A stretch of 16,163 nt of DNA from Pseudomonadota bacterium (GTDB lineage Bacteria > Pseudomonadota > Alphaproteobacteria > Rhizobiales > Hyphomicrobiaceae): NCBI GenBank assembly GCA_023412745.1, contig JAEZBZ010000256.1, forward strand, positions 1 through 16,163, given 5' to 3'. The first letter of the stretch is position 1, and the number at the start of each line of letters is the position of its first letter. Of this stretch, positions 1-5,946 are shown piece after piece. The notes below the pieces were generated by a model, which saw nothing but the letters and a program-made list of their open reading frames with translations, did not search any database and had not been told where the DNA came from. A program made the translations under genes and the position numbers.

Positions 1-175
1 TTGGGGGTTAATCAGGGCTCCCCGCAAGTTGGCAAGTACGCTCGGCGTAGGACACAGTTGTCTCCTCGGAGGCTTCACATTGCAAGGTCCCGCGTAGTGA
101 TGCCAGAGCGTCTGGTGTGCTTGCCGCTATATTTGAGGTCCGGCGCAACGCCGCGTGCAAGGTGAGGCAACCGCA
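1..175. other. Leading intergenic or edge region
   Basis: No convincing gene is visible here. An open frame on the minus strand (8-211) has no ribosome binding site and no recognisable motif, and it overlaps the start of the small gene, so it is treated as chance. The stretch presumably holds the promoter of the gene starting at 176, but no clear -35/-10 pair was found. Confidence 0.4.
160..167 (+). promoter_or_regulatory. Ribosome binding site choosing ATG 176
   Basis: AGGTGAGG lies 8 bases before the ATG at 176. A GTG at 155 in the same frame has no comparable purine-rich tract and would place this site inside the coding region, so 176 is preferred as the start. Confidence 0.6.
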
Positions 176-391
176 ATGAACCGCAGTCACATCAATCCGA
201 TGCAGTGGCACTCAGCAATTGGCGTCGCGCGCCAGATCTGCGCGCGCATCTTTCGCGATGGCGGCACCCCAGCCGACGCGATGACCGCGTTCGGACTGGC
301 AGAGCATGCGTCCGATGGTCTGTGCTGGAGCAAGGCTGTCGATGCGATCGCCGAGCGGCTCTGCCTCACGGAATCGCGCAAGGCCGCGTGA
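176..391 (+). CDS. Small hypothetical protein (71 aa)
   Basis: I do not recognise this family. The ATG at 176 is chosen because AGGTGAGG precedes it at a good distance; an in-frame GTG at 155 would add seven residues. The product is soluble-looking and mostly helical, without a signal peptide or membrane segment. Three cysteines (about residues 22, 50 and 63) are scattered and do not form a zinc-binding pattern. A run of helical character around residues 31-62 (TPADAMTAFGLAEH and KAVDAIAERL) would suit a small helical bundle. The gene ends 45 bases before a hairpin with a T-rich flank and is convergent with the HNH nuclease gene. It has codon use like its neighbours, which supports it being real, but no function can be given. 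Confidence 0.55.
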   Translation: MNRSHINPMQWHSAIGVARQICARIFRDGGTPADAMTAFGLAEHASDGLCWSKAVDAIAERLCLTESRKAA

Positions 392-436
392 TTGCGACCG
401 CGCGATTCATCAAATTGCCGATCGTTCTTATCTCGG

Positions 437-463
437 CCCCGGTCACAAAACCGGGGTCATTTT
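437..463 (+). terminator. Probable intrinsic terminator between convergent genes
   Basis: A perfect 7-base stem, CCCCGGT (437-443) paired with ACCGGGG (450-456) around a 6-base loop, is followed on the plus strand by TCATTTT. It lies after the small gene's stop at 391 and directly beyond the HNH stop. It best suits termination of the plus-strand gene. On the minus strand the hairpin has no T-run after it, so two-way action is only possible. Confidence 0.65.
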
Positions 464-1023
464 CATGGCTCGAGCTCGGTGTCCCAATATAGGTAGTCGA
501 GCCAGCTTTTATGCAGGTAATTCGGTGGGAATAGCCGGCCGTTGCGGTGGAGTTCAAAAACAGTCGGCCGATACGGCATCTGCATCGGCATCATGCCGGC
601 CTTGTCGGGCATGTCACCGCCCTTGGCTAGGTTACACGGCGCGCAAGCCGTCGTGACGTTGTCCCAGCGGGTCTGGCCACCGCGCGAGCGCGGGATTACG
701 TGATCGAACGTCAGGTCTTCTTTCTTGCCGCAATATTGGCAACTGAAGCGATCGCGCAGAAACACGTTGAAGCGCGTAAACGCGGGATAAAGCGCGGGCC
801 TGACGTAAGTTTTCAGTGCGACGACGCTCGGCACCCGCATTTCAAATGACGGGCTGCGGACGTGGCGATCGTATTCGGAGACGATGTTGACGCGATCGAG
901 GAACACGGCCTTGATCGTGTCCTGCCAACTCCACAGTGACAGCGGATAATAGCTGAGCGGCCGAAAGTCGGCGTTCAGAACCAGTGCCGGCATCGATTCC
1001 GGCGGTGTCGTTGCAGCGTTCAC
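463..1023 (-). CDS. HNH endonuclease family protein
   Basis: A 186-residue protein with a compact HNH/zinc nuclease core. Residues 95-98 give CQYC, 107-111 give DHVIP (His108 the likely general base), Asn122 sits in WDNV, and 127-131 give CAPCN followed by KG. The two CxxC pairs should bind a structural zinc, and His108 with Asn122 and Asn131 should hold the catalytic metal. The N-terminal 90 residues (LVLNADFRPLSYYPLSLW, then FLDRV and RVPSVVAL) are a conserved block of the housekeeping-type HNH proteins found widely in Alphaproteobacteria, whose biological role is not established. The start is a GTG at 1023 with AGGA about ten bases upstream. It follows the esterase gene on the same strand after 159 bases, so co-transcription is possible but not assured. 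No methylase or specificity partner is adjacent, so a restriction role is not supported. Confidence 0.88.
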   Translation of the reverse strand: MNAATTPPESMPALVLNADFRPLSYYPLSLWSWQDTIKAVFLDRVNIVSEYDRHVRSPSFEMRVPSVVALKTYVRPALYPAFTRFNVFLRDRFSCQYCGKKEDLTFDHVIPRSRGGQTRWDNVTTACAPCNLAKGGDMPDKAGMMPMQMPYRPTVFELHRNGRLFPPNYLHKSWLDYLYWDTELEP

Positions 1024-1182
1024 GTGTGTGCTTCCTGCACTCGACCCTTACGGATGAGCTTCTGCACGTCGCACTCGCGCTGGGGTTGGATATTACAAGC
1101 CGATGTCGGTTCTGTGAAGCCGGGGCGCAAACCAACGATTTTGCGAATTGTCACAGCCCTGCAGCGCGCGAATCGGCGCGAA

Positions 1183-1836
1183 TCACCAACGTCGCACGTA
1201 CTGGTCGATGAAGCTGCCGGCGATCTGAAAGCCGTGCGGATCGATTCCGTGACCGAGATCCGGGCAGATATGCCATTCGTTGGCGACATTCGCCTTGCCG
1301 AGCGATTCGCGCGTCATCTGCAGTGCGTCGAGCGGGATGAGCTCGTCCTGGGCGCCATGGATGAGCTGCACCGGCGGGCGCGACACGACCTCCGCTTCGA
1401 GATGTTCGGCACCAGCCAGAAGGCCTGAAAAGCCGATGATACAGGCCAGTGGCATCTTGCGGCGCAAACCGACGTGCAACGCCATCATGGTACCCTGGCT
1501 GAAGCCGACCAGGGCCACGCGATCCGGCGGCACGCAATAGCGTTGCATCACGGCATCGAGGAACCCATCGAGATCGGGACCGGCCGTCGACACACCGCGC
1601 CAAAGCTCCGAGGGATCGCGGAATGTCAGTGCGAACCACTGCCGCGCGCCGAAGCCGGCTTCCTCCATTGGCTCGGGTGCATTGGGTGCGACGAAGGCGA
1701 TATCGGGCATGGCATTGCGCCAGGCGTCGGCCAGCGCAATCAGGTCTTCGCCGTTGGCGCCATAGCCGTGCAGCAGCACGACGAGGCCGCGCAGGGCTGT
1801 GGTGGGTTCGCGGCGTGGGCCATCGAGCGGACGCAT
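1183..1836 (-). CDS. Phospholipase/carboxylesterase family alpha/beta hydrolase
   Basis: A 217-residue single-domain serine hydrolase of the phospholipase/carboxylesterase (Abhydrolase_2) family, which hydrolyses carboxylic or thioester bonds; the true substrate cannot be read from sequence. The oxyanion-hole segment LLHGYGANGED lies at 21-31, the nucleophile elbow GFSQG at 111-115 (Ser113), the acid in HGAQDELIP (Asp164) and the base in DLGHGID (His196), so the triad is complete. No signal peptide is present and the protein should be cytoplasmic. The length is normal for the family. It begins 24 bases after the stop of the glycosylase gene on the same strand, which suggests one operon, although no functional link between the two enzymes is obvious. 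The ATG at 1836 has only a weak, distant GGAG. Confidence 0.88.
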   Translation of the reverse strand: MRPLDGPRREPTTALRGLVVLLHGYGANGEDLIALADAWRNAMPDIAFVAPNAPEPMEEAGFGARQWFALTFRDPSELWRGVSTAGPDLDGFLDAVMQRYCVPPDRVALVGFSQGTMMALHVGLRRKMPLACIIGFSGLLAGAEHLEAEVVSRPPVQLIHGAQDELIPLDALQMTRESLGKANVANEWHICPDLGHGIDPHGFQIAGSFIDQYVRRW

Positions 1837-1860
1837 GGGCGGAATCGTATCTCCGTTGGC

Positions 1861-2544
1861 TCAAACCGGCAAACCGGAGCGCTTCTTCAGTACGGGTAAA
1901 TAGGCCCACAGCAGGCGGGCGGCCACGCCGCGCCAGGGGCGCCAGCGCTCGGCGACATCGAGCAGTTCCTTGGCCGTGGGGCGTGCGCCAAGACCCAGGG
2001 CCGCTTCTGTCGCGACCTGCAGCGCCAGATCTCCAGCCGCAAAGGCATCGCGACGTCCGAGGCAAAACATCAAGAAGATGTCAGCGGTCCACGGCCCGAT
2101 CCCCGAGACGCGCGTCAGGTGCTCGTGGATGGCTTCGTCGGAGAGGGGGCTCAGATTCTCGACATCGAGGTCGCCGCTCGCAACGGCGGTGGCGGCGGCG
2201 CGGAGCGTGCGCACCTTGCCGGCGGAAAGTCCGGCGCTGCGCAGCGCGGTGTCGCTGGCGGCCAGCAGCGCTTCGGCGCTGAAAGGTGCGACGGTGGTTT
2301 CGACGCGGCCCCAGATCGCCGCCGCGCTCGCGACCGACAATTGCTGGCCAACGATGATGCGCGACAGCCCCTCGAATCCGGCTGGCCGGCGGCGCAGTGG
2401 CGGATCGCCGATGAGATCATGCAGGCGGCGAAGATCGGGGCATTTGCGGCGCACGGCCTGGATGCCGGTCCTGATATCGTCGTCGGTTTCGATCAGGCCG
2501 GAGTCGACCAGGACCCGTCGGGCGGATACGCGCGCTTTTGCCAT
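1861..2544 (-). CDS. alkA: AlkA-type DNA-3-methyladenine glycosylase
   Basis: A 227-residue HhH-GPD base-excision repair enzyme that should remove alkylated purines from DNA. The helix-hairpin-helix reads VSGIGPWTADIFLMF at 146-160, and the catalytic aspartate is Asp172 in FAAGDLALQ, twelve residues after that block as expected for the superfamily. IIVGQQLS at 63-70 is the conserved helix of the DNA-3-methyladenine glycosylase II group. It lacks the extra N-terminal domain of E. coli AlkA, as do many short bacterial relatives. The frame stays open upstream to 2715, but the residues before MAKARV look unlike coding sequence, so ATG 2544 was chosen; its ribosome binding site is weak. The gene is divergent from gluQ with a 175-base shared upstream region and is followed closely by the esterase gene. 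Confidence 0.87.
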   Translation of the reverse strand: MAKARVSARRVLVDSGLIETDDDIRTGIQAVRRKCPDLRRLHDLIGDPPLRRRPAGFEGLSRIIVGQQLSVASAAAIWGRVETTVAPFSAEALLAASDTALRSAGLSAGKVRTLRAAATAVASGDLDVENLSPLSDEAIHEHLTRVSGIGPWTADIFLMFCLGRRDAFAAGDLALQVATEAALGLGARPTAKELLDVAERWRPWRGVAARLLWAYLPVLKKRSGLPV

Positions 2545-2719
2545 GGTGGTCTCGATGCGATGACTGTTGCGCAGCGATGCCGCGACTGCCGCGAGAGTAG
2601 CGCACAGGCATGCCGAGTAAAGCCGGACACTCGGATTTTCGGTTTCGCTGCTGACACGTCCGGACATAGTCTCAGGCCATTCGCTTCCTATCCGATCCGC
2701 ACAGAGCTCGTTCAATGTT
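2545..2719. promoter_or_regulatory. Divergent promoter region, alkA / gluQ
   Basis: These 175 bases separate two divergently read genes, so promoters for both must lie here or overlap the gene ends. I could not identify a confident -35/-10 pair or a clear operator. An Ada-type site for alkylation control of the glycosylase was looked for by eye and not seen. Confidence 0.4.
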
Positions 2720-3592
2720 ATGGCTGACCGCCCCGTCTTTCGTTTTGCGCCGAGCCCGAATGGCGAACTGCACTTGGGTCATGCCCTGTCGGCGCTGACC
2801 GGCTTTGAGATGGCGCAACGGATGGGCGGGCGGTTCCTGGTTCGGATCGAGGACATCGATGTGTCGCGTGCGCGGGATGCCTATGTCGCGCATTTCTTCG
2901 AGGATCTGGCCTGGCTCGGCATCGCATGGGAAACGCCTGTGCTGCGCCAGTCCGAGCATTTTGACGACTATCGCGCCGCTGCGGCAAAGCTGGAGCGGCT
3001 CAGCCTGCTCTATCCGTGCTTCGCGACACGGGCCGAGTTGGCAGCGAAGCGGGCCGCGCATCCGGAGGCTATCGATCCCGACGGCGCACCGCTGATGACG
3101 CGCGATCCGGCGCAGCCTCATGAGGGCGATGATCGGCGTCGTTCCGGCATCGAACCGTTTGCCTTGCGGCTCGATATGGCGCGGGCTCTCGCGGAACTGC
3201 AACGTCGCCATCCGGAAGTGGCTCTGACCTTTACCGAGTTCGCCGAGGACGGCACGGAGCGCCAGATCATCGCGCGGCCGCAGCGCTGGGGTGATGCGGT
3301 GATCGTGCGCAAGGATATCCCGGCGAGTTATCATCTGTCGGTGGTCGTCGACGACGCGCGTCAGGGCGTGACGCATGTTACGCGTGGGCTGGATCTGCGT
3401 CCGGCCACCGATCTGCACCGTTTGCTGCAAGTGCTGCTGGAGCTGCCCGAGCCGCTCTATCACCACCATCGTCTGATTACGGACGCCGCCGGGCGCAAGC
3501 TGGCCAAAAGCGCGGGCGATGTGTCCGTGCGCGCAATGCGTCAGGCTGGCGTTACGCCTGCCGAAATACGTGCACGGATCGGAATGGGGTGA
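2720..3592 (+). CDS. gluQ: Glutamyl-Q tRNA(Asp) synthetase (GluQ-RS)
   Basis: A 290-residue paralogue of the glutamyl-tRNA synthetase catalytic domain. Members activate glutamate and attach it to the queuosine base of tRNA(Asp) rather than to a tRNA end. The class I signatures are present: APSPNGELHLGHALSA (10-25, HIGH-type HLGH at 18-21), RIEDID (42-47) and the KMSKS-like KLAKS at 260-264. The anticodon-binding half of true GluRS is absent, and the length fits GluQ-RS. Oddly, the region that holds a Cys-rich zinc site in E. coli GluQ-RS here reads YPCFATR (98-104) and DPDGAPLMTRDP (119-130), with only Cys100 left, so zinc is probably not bound there. ATG 2720 has a weak ribosome binding site; an ATG five bases earlier is out of frame. 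It is divergent from the glycosylase gene. Confidence 0.9.
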   Translation: MADRPVFRFAPSPNGELHLGHALSALTGFEMAQRMGGRFLVRIEDIDVSRARDAYVAHFFEDLAWLGIAWETPVLRQSEHFDDYRAAAAKLERLSLLYPCFATRAELAAKRAAHPEAIDPDGAPLMTRDPAQPHEGDDRRRSGIEPFALRLDMARALAELQRRHPEVALTFTEFAEDGTERQIIARPQRWGDAVIVRKDIPASYHLSVVVDDARQGVTHVTRGLDLRPATDLHRLLQVLLELPEPLYHHHRLITDAAGRKLAKSAGDVSVRAMRQAGVTPAEIRARIGMG

Positions 3593-3721
3593 GATGCAAC
3601 CAGGACACATGTCCTCATCGCGCTGGGGGCGGCCCCGGGAAAGCCGTAGAGTTAACGACGTCTGGCTCCTATCGTCGAAGCTTGATCAAAACAAATCTAT
3701 GTTAATCTGAGTACAGATTTA
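3593..3721. promoter_or_regulatory. Intergenic region upstream of the DUF1287 gene
   Basis: These 129 bases follow gluQ. They contain an inverted repeat just after the gluQ stop, AGGACA (3602-3607) and TGTCCT (3610-3615) around a 2-base centre, and a second hairpin at 3704-3719 reaching the start of the next gene. The latter half is AT-rich and is a likely promoter, but no well-spaced sigma-70 hexamer pair stands out. No T-tract terminator for gluQ is visible. Confidence 0.35.
3704..3719 (+). promoter_or_regulatory. Hairpin directly before the start of the DUF1287 gene
   Basis: AATCTG (3704-3709) and CAGATT (3714-3719) form a perfect 6-base stem with a 4-base AGTA loop. It ends two bases before the putative TTG start at 3722 and covers the place where a ribosome binding site should be. 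It could be an operator or an RNA fold limiting translation; both readings are inference. Confidence 0.35.
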
Positions 3722-5197
3722 TTGCGTGGCGGGGCGTTCCTGAAGAAGCAAGCGAAACGAAAACCGAAACGCCGCGCTGCGTCTCCGAGGACGCAGCCAG
3801 CGGGCCAGCCTGCGCCACGGCGGCGGCATAGCCAGGCTGCGGTAGCCCTGGCGCAGTCGACGCACTGGTTTGCGCAGCATCCCGATCGCGGCGCGATGGT
3901 GACGCTGATGCTGCCCATGCTGTTCATGGCAGTGGCGTTCGGCTCGCTGCAGACGACCCGACGCATCCCGCCGCTTTTCGCGCCCACCTCTATCCAGACC
4001 GCGCCGGCGCCGGTCATCATTGGTCAAGCGCCGCGCCGCGAAGTCCCGCTTGCTGCGCAGGCGGTCGCGATGGCTGCGCCGCCGGCTACGTCATCCACGA
4101 TGCCGGCTACGTCCGTTCCGTCCAAGCCGGTGGACATGCCCGTTGCGCAAGATGTTGCAATCGGTGCGTCTGCGCCTGAGGCGGACCCCGTCGAAGTCAT
4201 CGTCGTGGGCCTGCCGTTCGCCGATCCGCATTTGCCGGTCGATCCCACGAGATCGGAGGCCCCAGTGATGCCGTCGCCAGCGTTGCCTTTGGATGTGGTG
4301 GCCCGCGTCGAGCCCATTGCACCTGACCTGGAGAGTGATCCAGACCAGCATCTGGCTGCCGCGCCCGAATTGGGCGAACAGGCAGCGACGGCGTCCGACA
4401 CCGTCGATGCCTTGAATGTGGATCCTGTCGAGATTGCGGCGCTGGCCTTTCCCGAGCCACCGGCCGTTGTGTCGCACATGGCCGACATCGCGCCTGAGCG
4501 TGCGATGACGGAGGAACTGCCCAGCGGTCCCGCTGTCTGCCAACCCGTGACCGATGCTGCGCCGGTGATCTTGCCGGATGCCATTGACCCGACGACGTTC
4601 GGCGTCCGCTTGGCGGCGGCAGCGATGAAGCAGACGGAAGACGTTGTCATCTATACGGCACGCTATAAGCGGATCGCCTATCCAATGGGCGATCTGCCGC
4701 CGCTTCATGGTGCGTGGTCCGATCTCGTCGTGCGCGCTTATCGGGCACTGGGCATCGATCTTCAGCAGTTGGTGCAGCGCGCCAACCTTGGCCGCGATCC
4801 CAATATCGATCATCGCCGGACACAAATCTTACGTCGTCTGTTTGCCCGTTTCGGTCAAAGCCTGATGGCGTCGCAGTATCCGGAAGATTATATGCCTGGT
4901 GATATTGTAACCTATTATCGGCCTTTCAGCCGGGTATCGCGCGCCCATATCGCAATTGTCGCCGATGTCATTGCGCCGTCGGGTCGTCCGATGATTATTC
5001 ATAATCGCGGATGGGGCGCGCAGCTCGAAGACGCGCTATTTGCCGATCAGATGACCAGCCATTACCGGTTTACCGGCATTTCTAACACGACGGCGACAAC
5101 CGGCTCGGATATTCCGTTGCAGCAGTCTGATTTGATGGGATCGCCGATAATATCGCCGCAATCCCATGCCAAGCGATGGCTTGCTCGGTTTCCGTGA
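3722..5197 (+). CDS. Membrane-anchored DUF1287 domain protein, catalytic Cys position replaced
   Basis: A 491-residue protein in three parts. Residues 1-57 are strongly basic (KKQAKRKPKRR, then PRRRH), about 58-77 form one membrane helix (GAMVTLMLPMLFMAVAFGSL), and about 85-285 are an Ala/Pro/Val-rich linker, so the C-terminus should be periplasmic. Residues 290-452 match DUF1287, an NlpC/P60-like family: RIAYPMGDLPP, DLVVRAYRALGIDLQQLV, NIDHRR, YMPGDIVTYY, RAHIAIVAD, IIHNRGWGA and HYRFTG. Family members as I recall them read GVCTDV at the position that here is GAWSDL, so Trp332 replaces the presumed catalytic cysteine; His409 is retained. The protein may thus be an inactive binding version. 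The start is uncertain: TTG 3722 is the only early in-frame candidate apart from a CTG at 3740, and neither has a good ribosome binding site. The cell-wall role is inferred from family only. Confidence 0.78.
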   Translation: MRGGAFLKKQAKRKPKRRAASPRTQPAGQPAPRRRHSQAAVALAQSTHWFAQHPDRGAMVTLMLPMLFMAVAFGSLQTTRRIPPLFAPTSIQTAPAPVIIGQAPRREVPLAAQAVAMAAPPATSSTMPATSVPSKPVDMPVAQDVAIGASAPEADPVEVIVVGLPFADPHLPVDPTRSEAPVMPSPALPLDVVARVEPIAPDLESDPDQHLAAAPELGEQAATASDTVDALNVDPVEIAALAFPEPPAVVSHMADIAPERAMTEELPSGPAVCQPVTDAAPVILPDAIDPTTFGVRLAAAAMKQTEDVVIYTARYKRIAYPMGDLPPLHGAWSDLVVRAYRALGIDLQQLVQRANLGRDPNIDHRRTQILRRLFARFGQSLMASQYPEDYMPGDIVTYYRPFSRVSRAHIAIVADVIAPSGRPMIIHNRGWGAQLEDALFADQMTSHYRFTGISNTTATTGSDIPLQQSDLMGSPIISPQSHAKRWLARFP

Positions 5198-5267
5198 AAA
5201 CCAGCTTCTGATTACTGTTTGAATATTCCAATCCTGATGGGAATGTGTCTATTTCATCACATTATGC

Positions 5268-5285
5268 GCCAATCAATTGATTGGC
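5268..5285. promoter_or_regulatory. 18-base perfect palindrome, possible operator
   Basis: GCCAATCAATTGATTGGC reads the same on both strands with no spacer. The flanking bases do not pair. It lies 180 bases before the next start codon. An uninterrupted dyad of this size suits a dimeric regulator; it has no T-tract and is unlikely to be a terminator. The binding protein is unknown. Confidence 0.45.
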
Positions 5286-5327
5286 CGTCGCCCGGCGTTA
5301 GCTAAGTTATCGCCATAAACCTCCGCG

Positions 5328-5342
5328 TTAACTTTTCGTTAA
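5328..5342 (+). promoter_or_regulatory. CtrA-type box TTAA-N7-TTAA
   Basis: TTAA at 5328-5331, seven bases, then TTAA at 5339-5342 match the known binding pattern of the alphaproteobacterial cell-cycle regulator CtrA exactly. It lies 106 bases before the start codon at 5449, in an AT-rich setting where chance matches are more likely than elsewhere in this genome. Confidence 0.45.
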
Positions 5343-5370
5343 TAATTAATGCTTCCTAGTTACCACAGGG

Positions 5371-5395
5371 GGAACTTTTACGCGCTATTATCATT
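5371..5395 (+). promoter_or_regulatory. Possible EcfG-type (general stress) promoter
   Basis: GGAAC at 5371-5375 is a perfect match to the -35 element known for EcfG sigma factors. Sixteen bases later CATT (5392-5395) is one base from the usual CGTT -10 element. Transcription would start about 45 bases before the gene at 5449. The -10 mismatch keeps confidence low. Confidence 0.25.
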
Positions 5396-5448
5396 TTAGT
5401 CTTGTCCTCCAAACGCTTGCGACATCAATCTTATTGCAAGAATGAGCC

Positions 5449-5940
5449 ATGGATTTTGACGTTCAGCCTCTGATCCAGGACTTCAGCGACAACTTCCTTA
5501 ATGTGTTTTTGGGAGTGGCCGTTTTCGTTGCCTTCTCTTACGCGATCAAGGCACTCATAATGCCGGCCCGGCCAGCGAAGCAGACGGTTGTGCGGAAAAG
5601 GAAACCGGCGCGCGTTAAGCGGACCAGCCGGGCTCGCGCTGAAAAGAGGCCGGCGCCTATCGCTCAGCCAGCTAGTATTGTTGAGGCGGTGCCGCTTATC
5701 GCGATGCCGGACGAGATGCAATGGACGCGCGCAATCGCGCCGCTGCATTCCACGATTGCACATAGCCGGCGCGCGAAGGAGCTTCATCAGAACGCGCTGA
5801 CGCGGCTTGATGCAGCCGACTACGCGCTCCAAAGGCTCATGGATGAATTGGTCGGCGTTATCGCCCTGCCGGCCCGCGCGACCGCCAACCTGCCGATGAT
5901 GGCCTCGCGCTTGGAGATGCGTCACTCGCTCGCCGCTTGA
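5449..5940 (+). CDS. Small single-pass membrane protein, unknown function
   Basis: A 163-residue protein I do not recognise. Residues about 18-38 (FLGVAVFVAFSYAIKALIM) form one membrane helix after a short acidic N-terminus. A strongly basic proline-containing stretch follows at about 40-70 (KQTVVRKRKPARVKRTSRAR), which by the positive-inside rule places the C-terminal part in the cytoplasm. Residues 90-145 look helical (WTRAIAPLHSTIAHSRRAKELHQNALTRL) and could be a coiled or helical bundle. ATG 5449 is preceded by a weak AAGAATGAG. The promoter region carries a CtrA-like box and a possible EcfG promoter, which hints at cell-cycle or stress control, but that is inference. The gene is convergent with the reductase gene, with only six bases between stop codons. 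Confidence 0.6.
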   Translation: MDFDVQPLIQDFSDNFLNVFLGVAVFVAFSYAIKALIMPARPAKQTVVRKRKPARVKRTSRARAEKRPAPIAQPASIVEAVPLIAMPDEMQWTRAIAPLHSTIAHSRRAKELHQNALTRLDAADYALQRLMDELVGVIALPARATANLPMMASRLEMRHSLAA

Positions 5941-5946
5941 ACCCGC

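Larger units (their letters stand above)
5198..5448. promoter_or_regulatory. AT-rich regulatory intergenic region
   Basis: These 251 bases are clearly richer in A and T than the flanking genes and carry no gene. From left to right they hold an 18-base perfect palindrome (5268-5285), a CtrA-like box (5328-5342) and a possible EcfG-type promoter (5371-5395), all oriented sensibly for control of the small membrane protein gene at 5449. No intrinsic terminator for the preceding gene was found. Confidence 0.5.

Noticed and set aside
463..1023. HNH gene as part of a restriction or anti-phage system
   Set aside because: No methylase, helicase, NTPase or other defence partner is adjacent and the neighbours are housekeeping genes.
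2672..3610. 312-codon open frame on the minus strand
   Set aside because: It is antisense to gluQ and has no recognisable domain or ribosome binding site.
3652..3705. TTAA sequences before the DUF1287 gene as CtrA sites
   Set aside because: The spacing between the TTAA copies is wrong and no paired half-site exists.
4080..4114. Repeated GCCGGCTACGTC in the linker of the DUF1287 gene
   Set aside because: Only two copies in an Ala/Pro-rich low-complexity linker; no regular tandem array.
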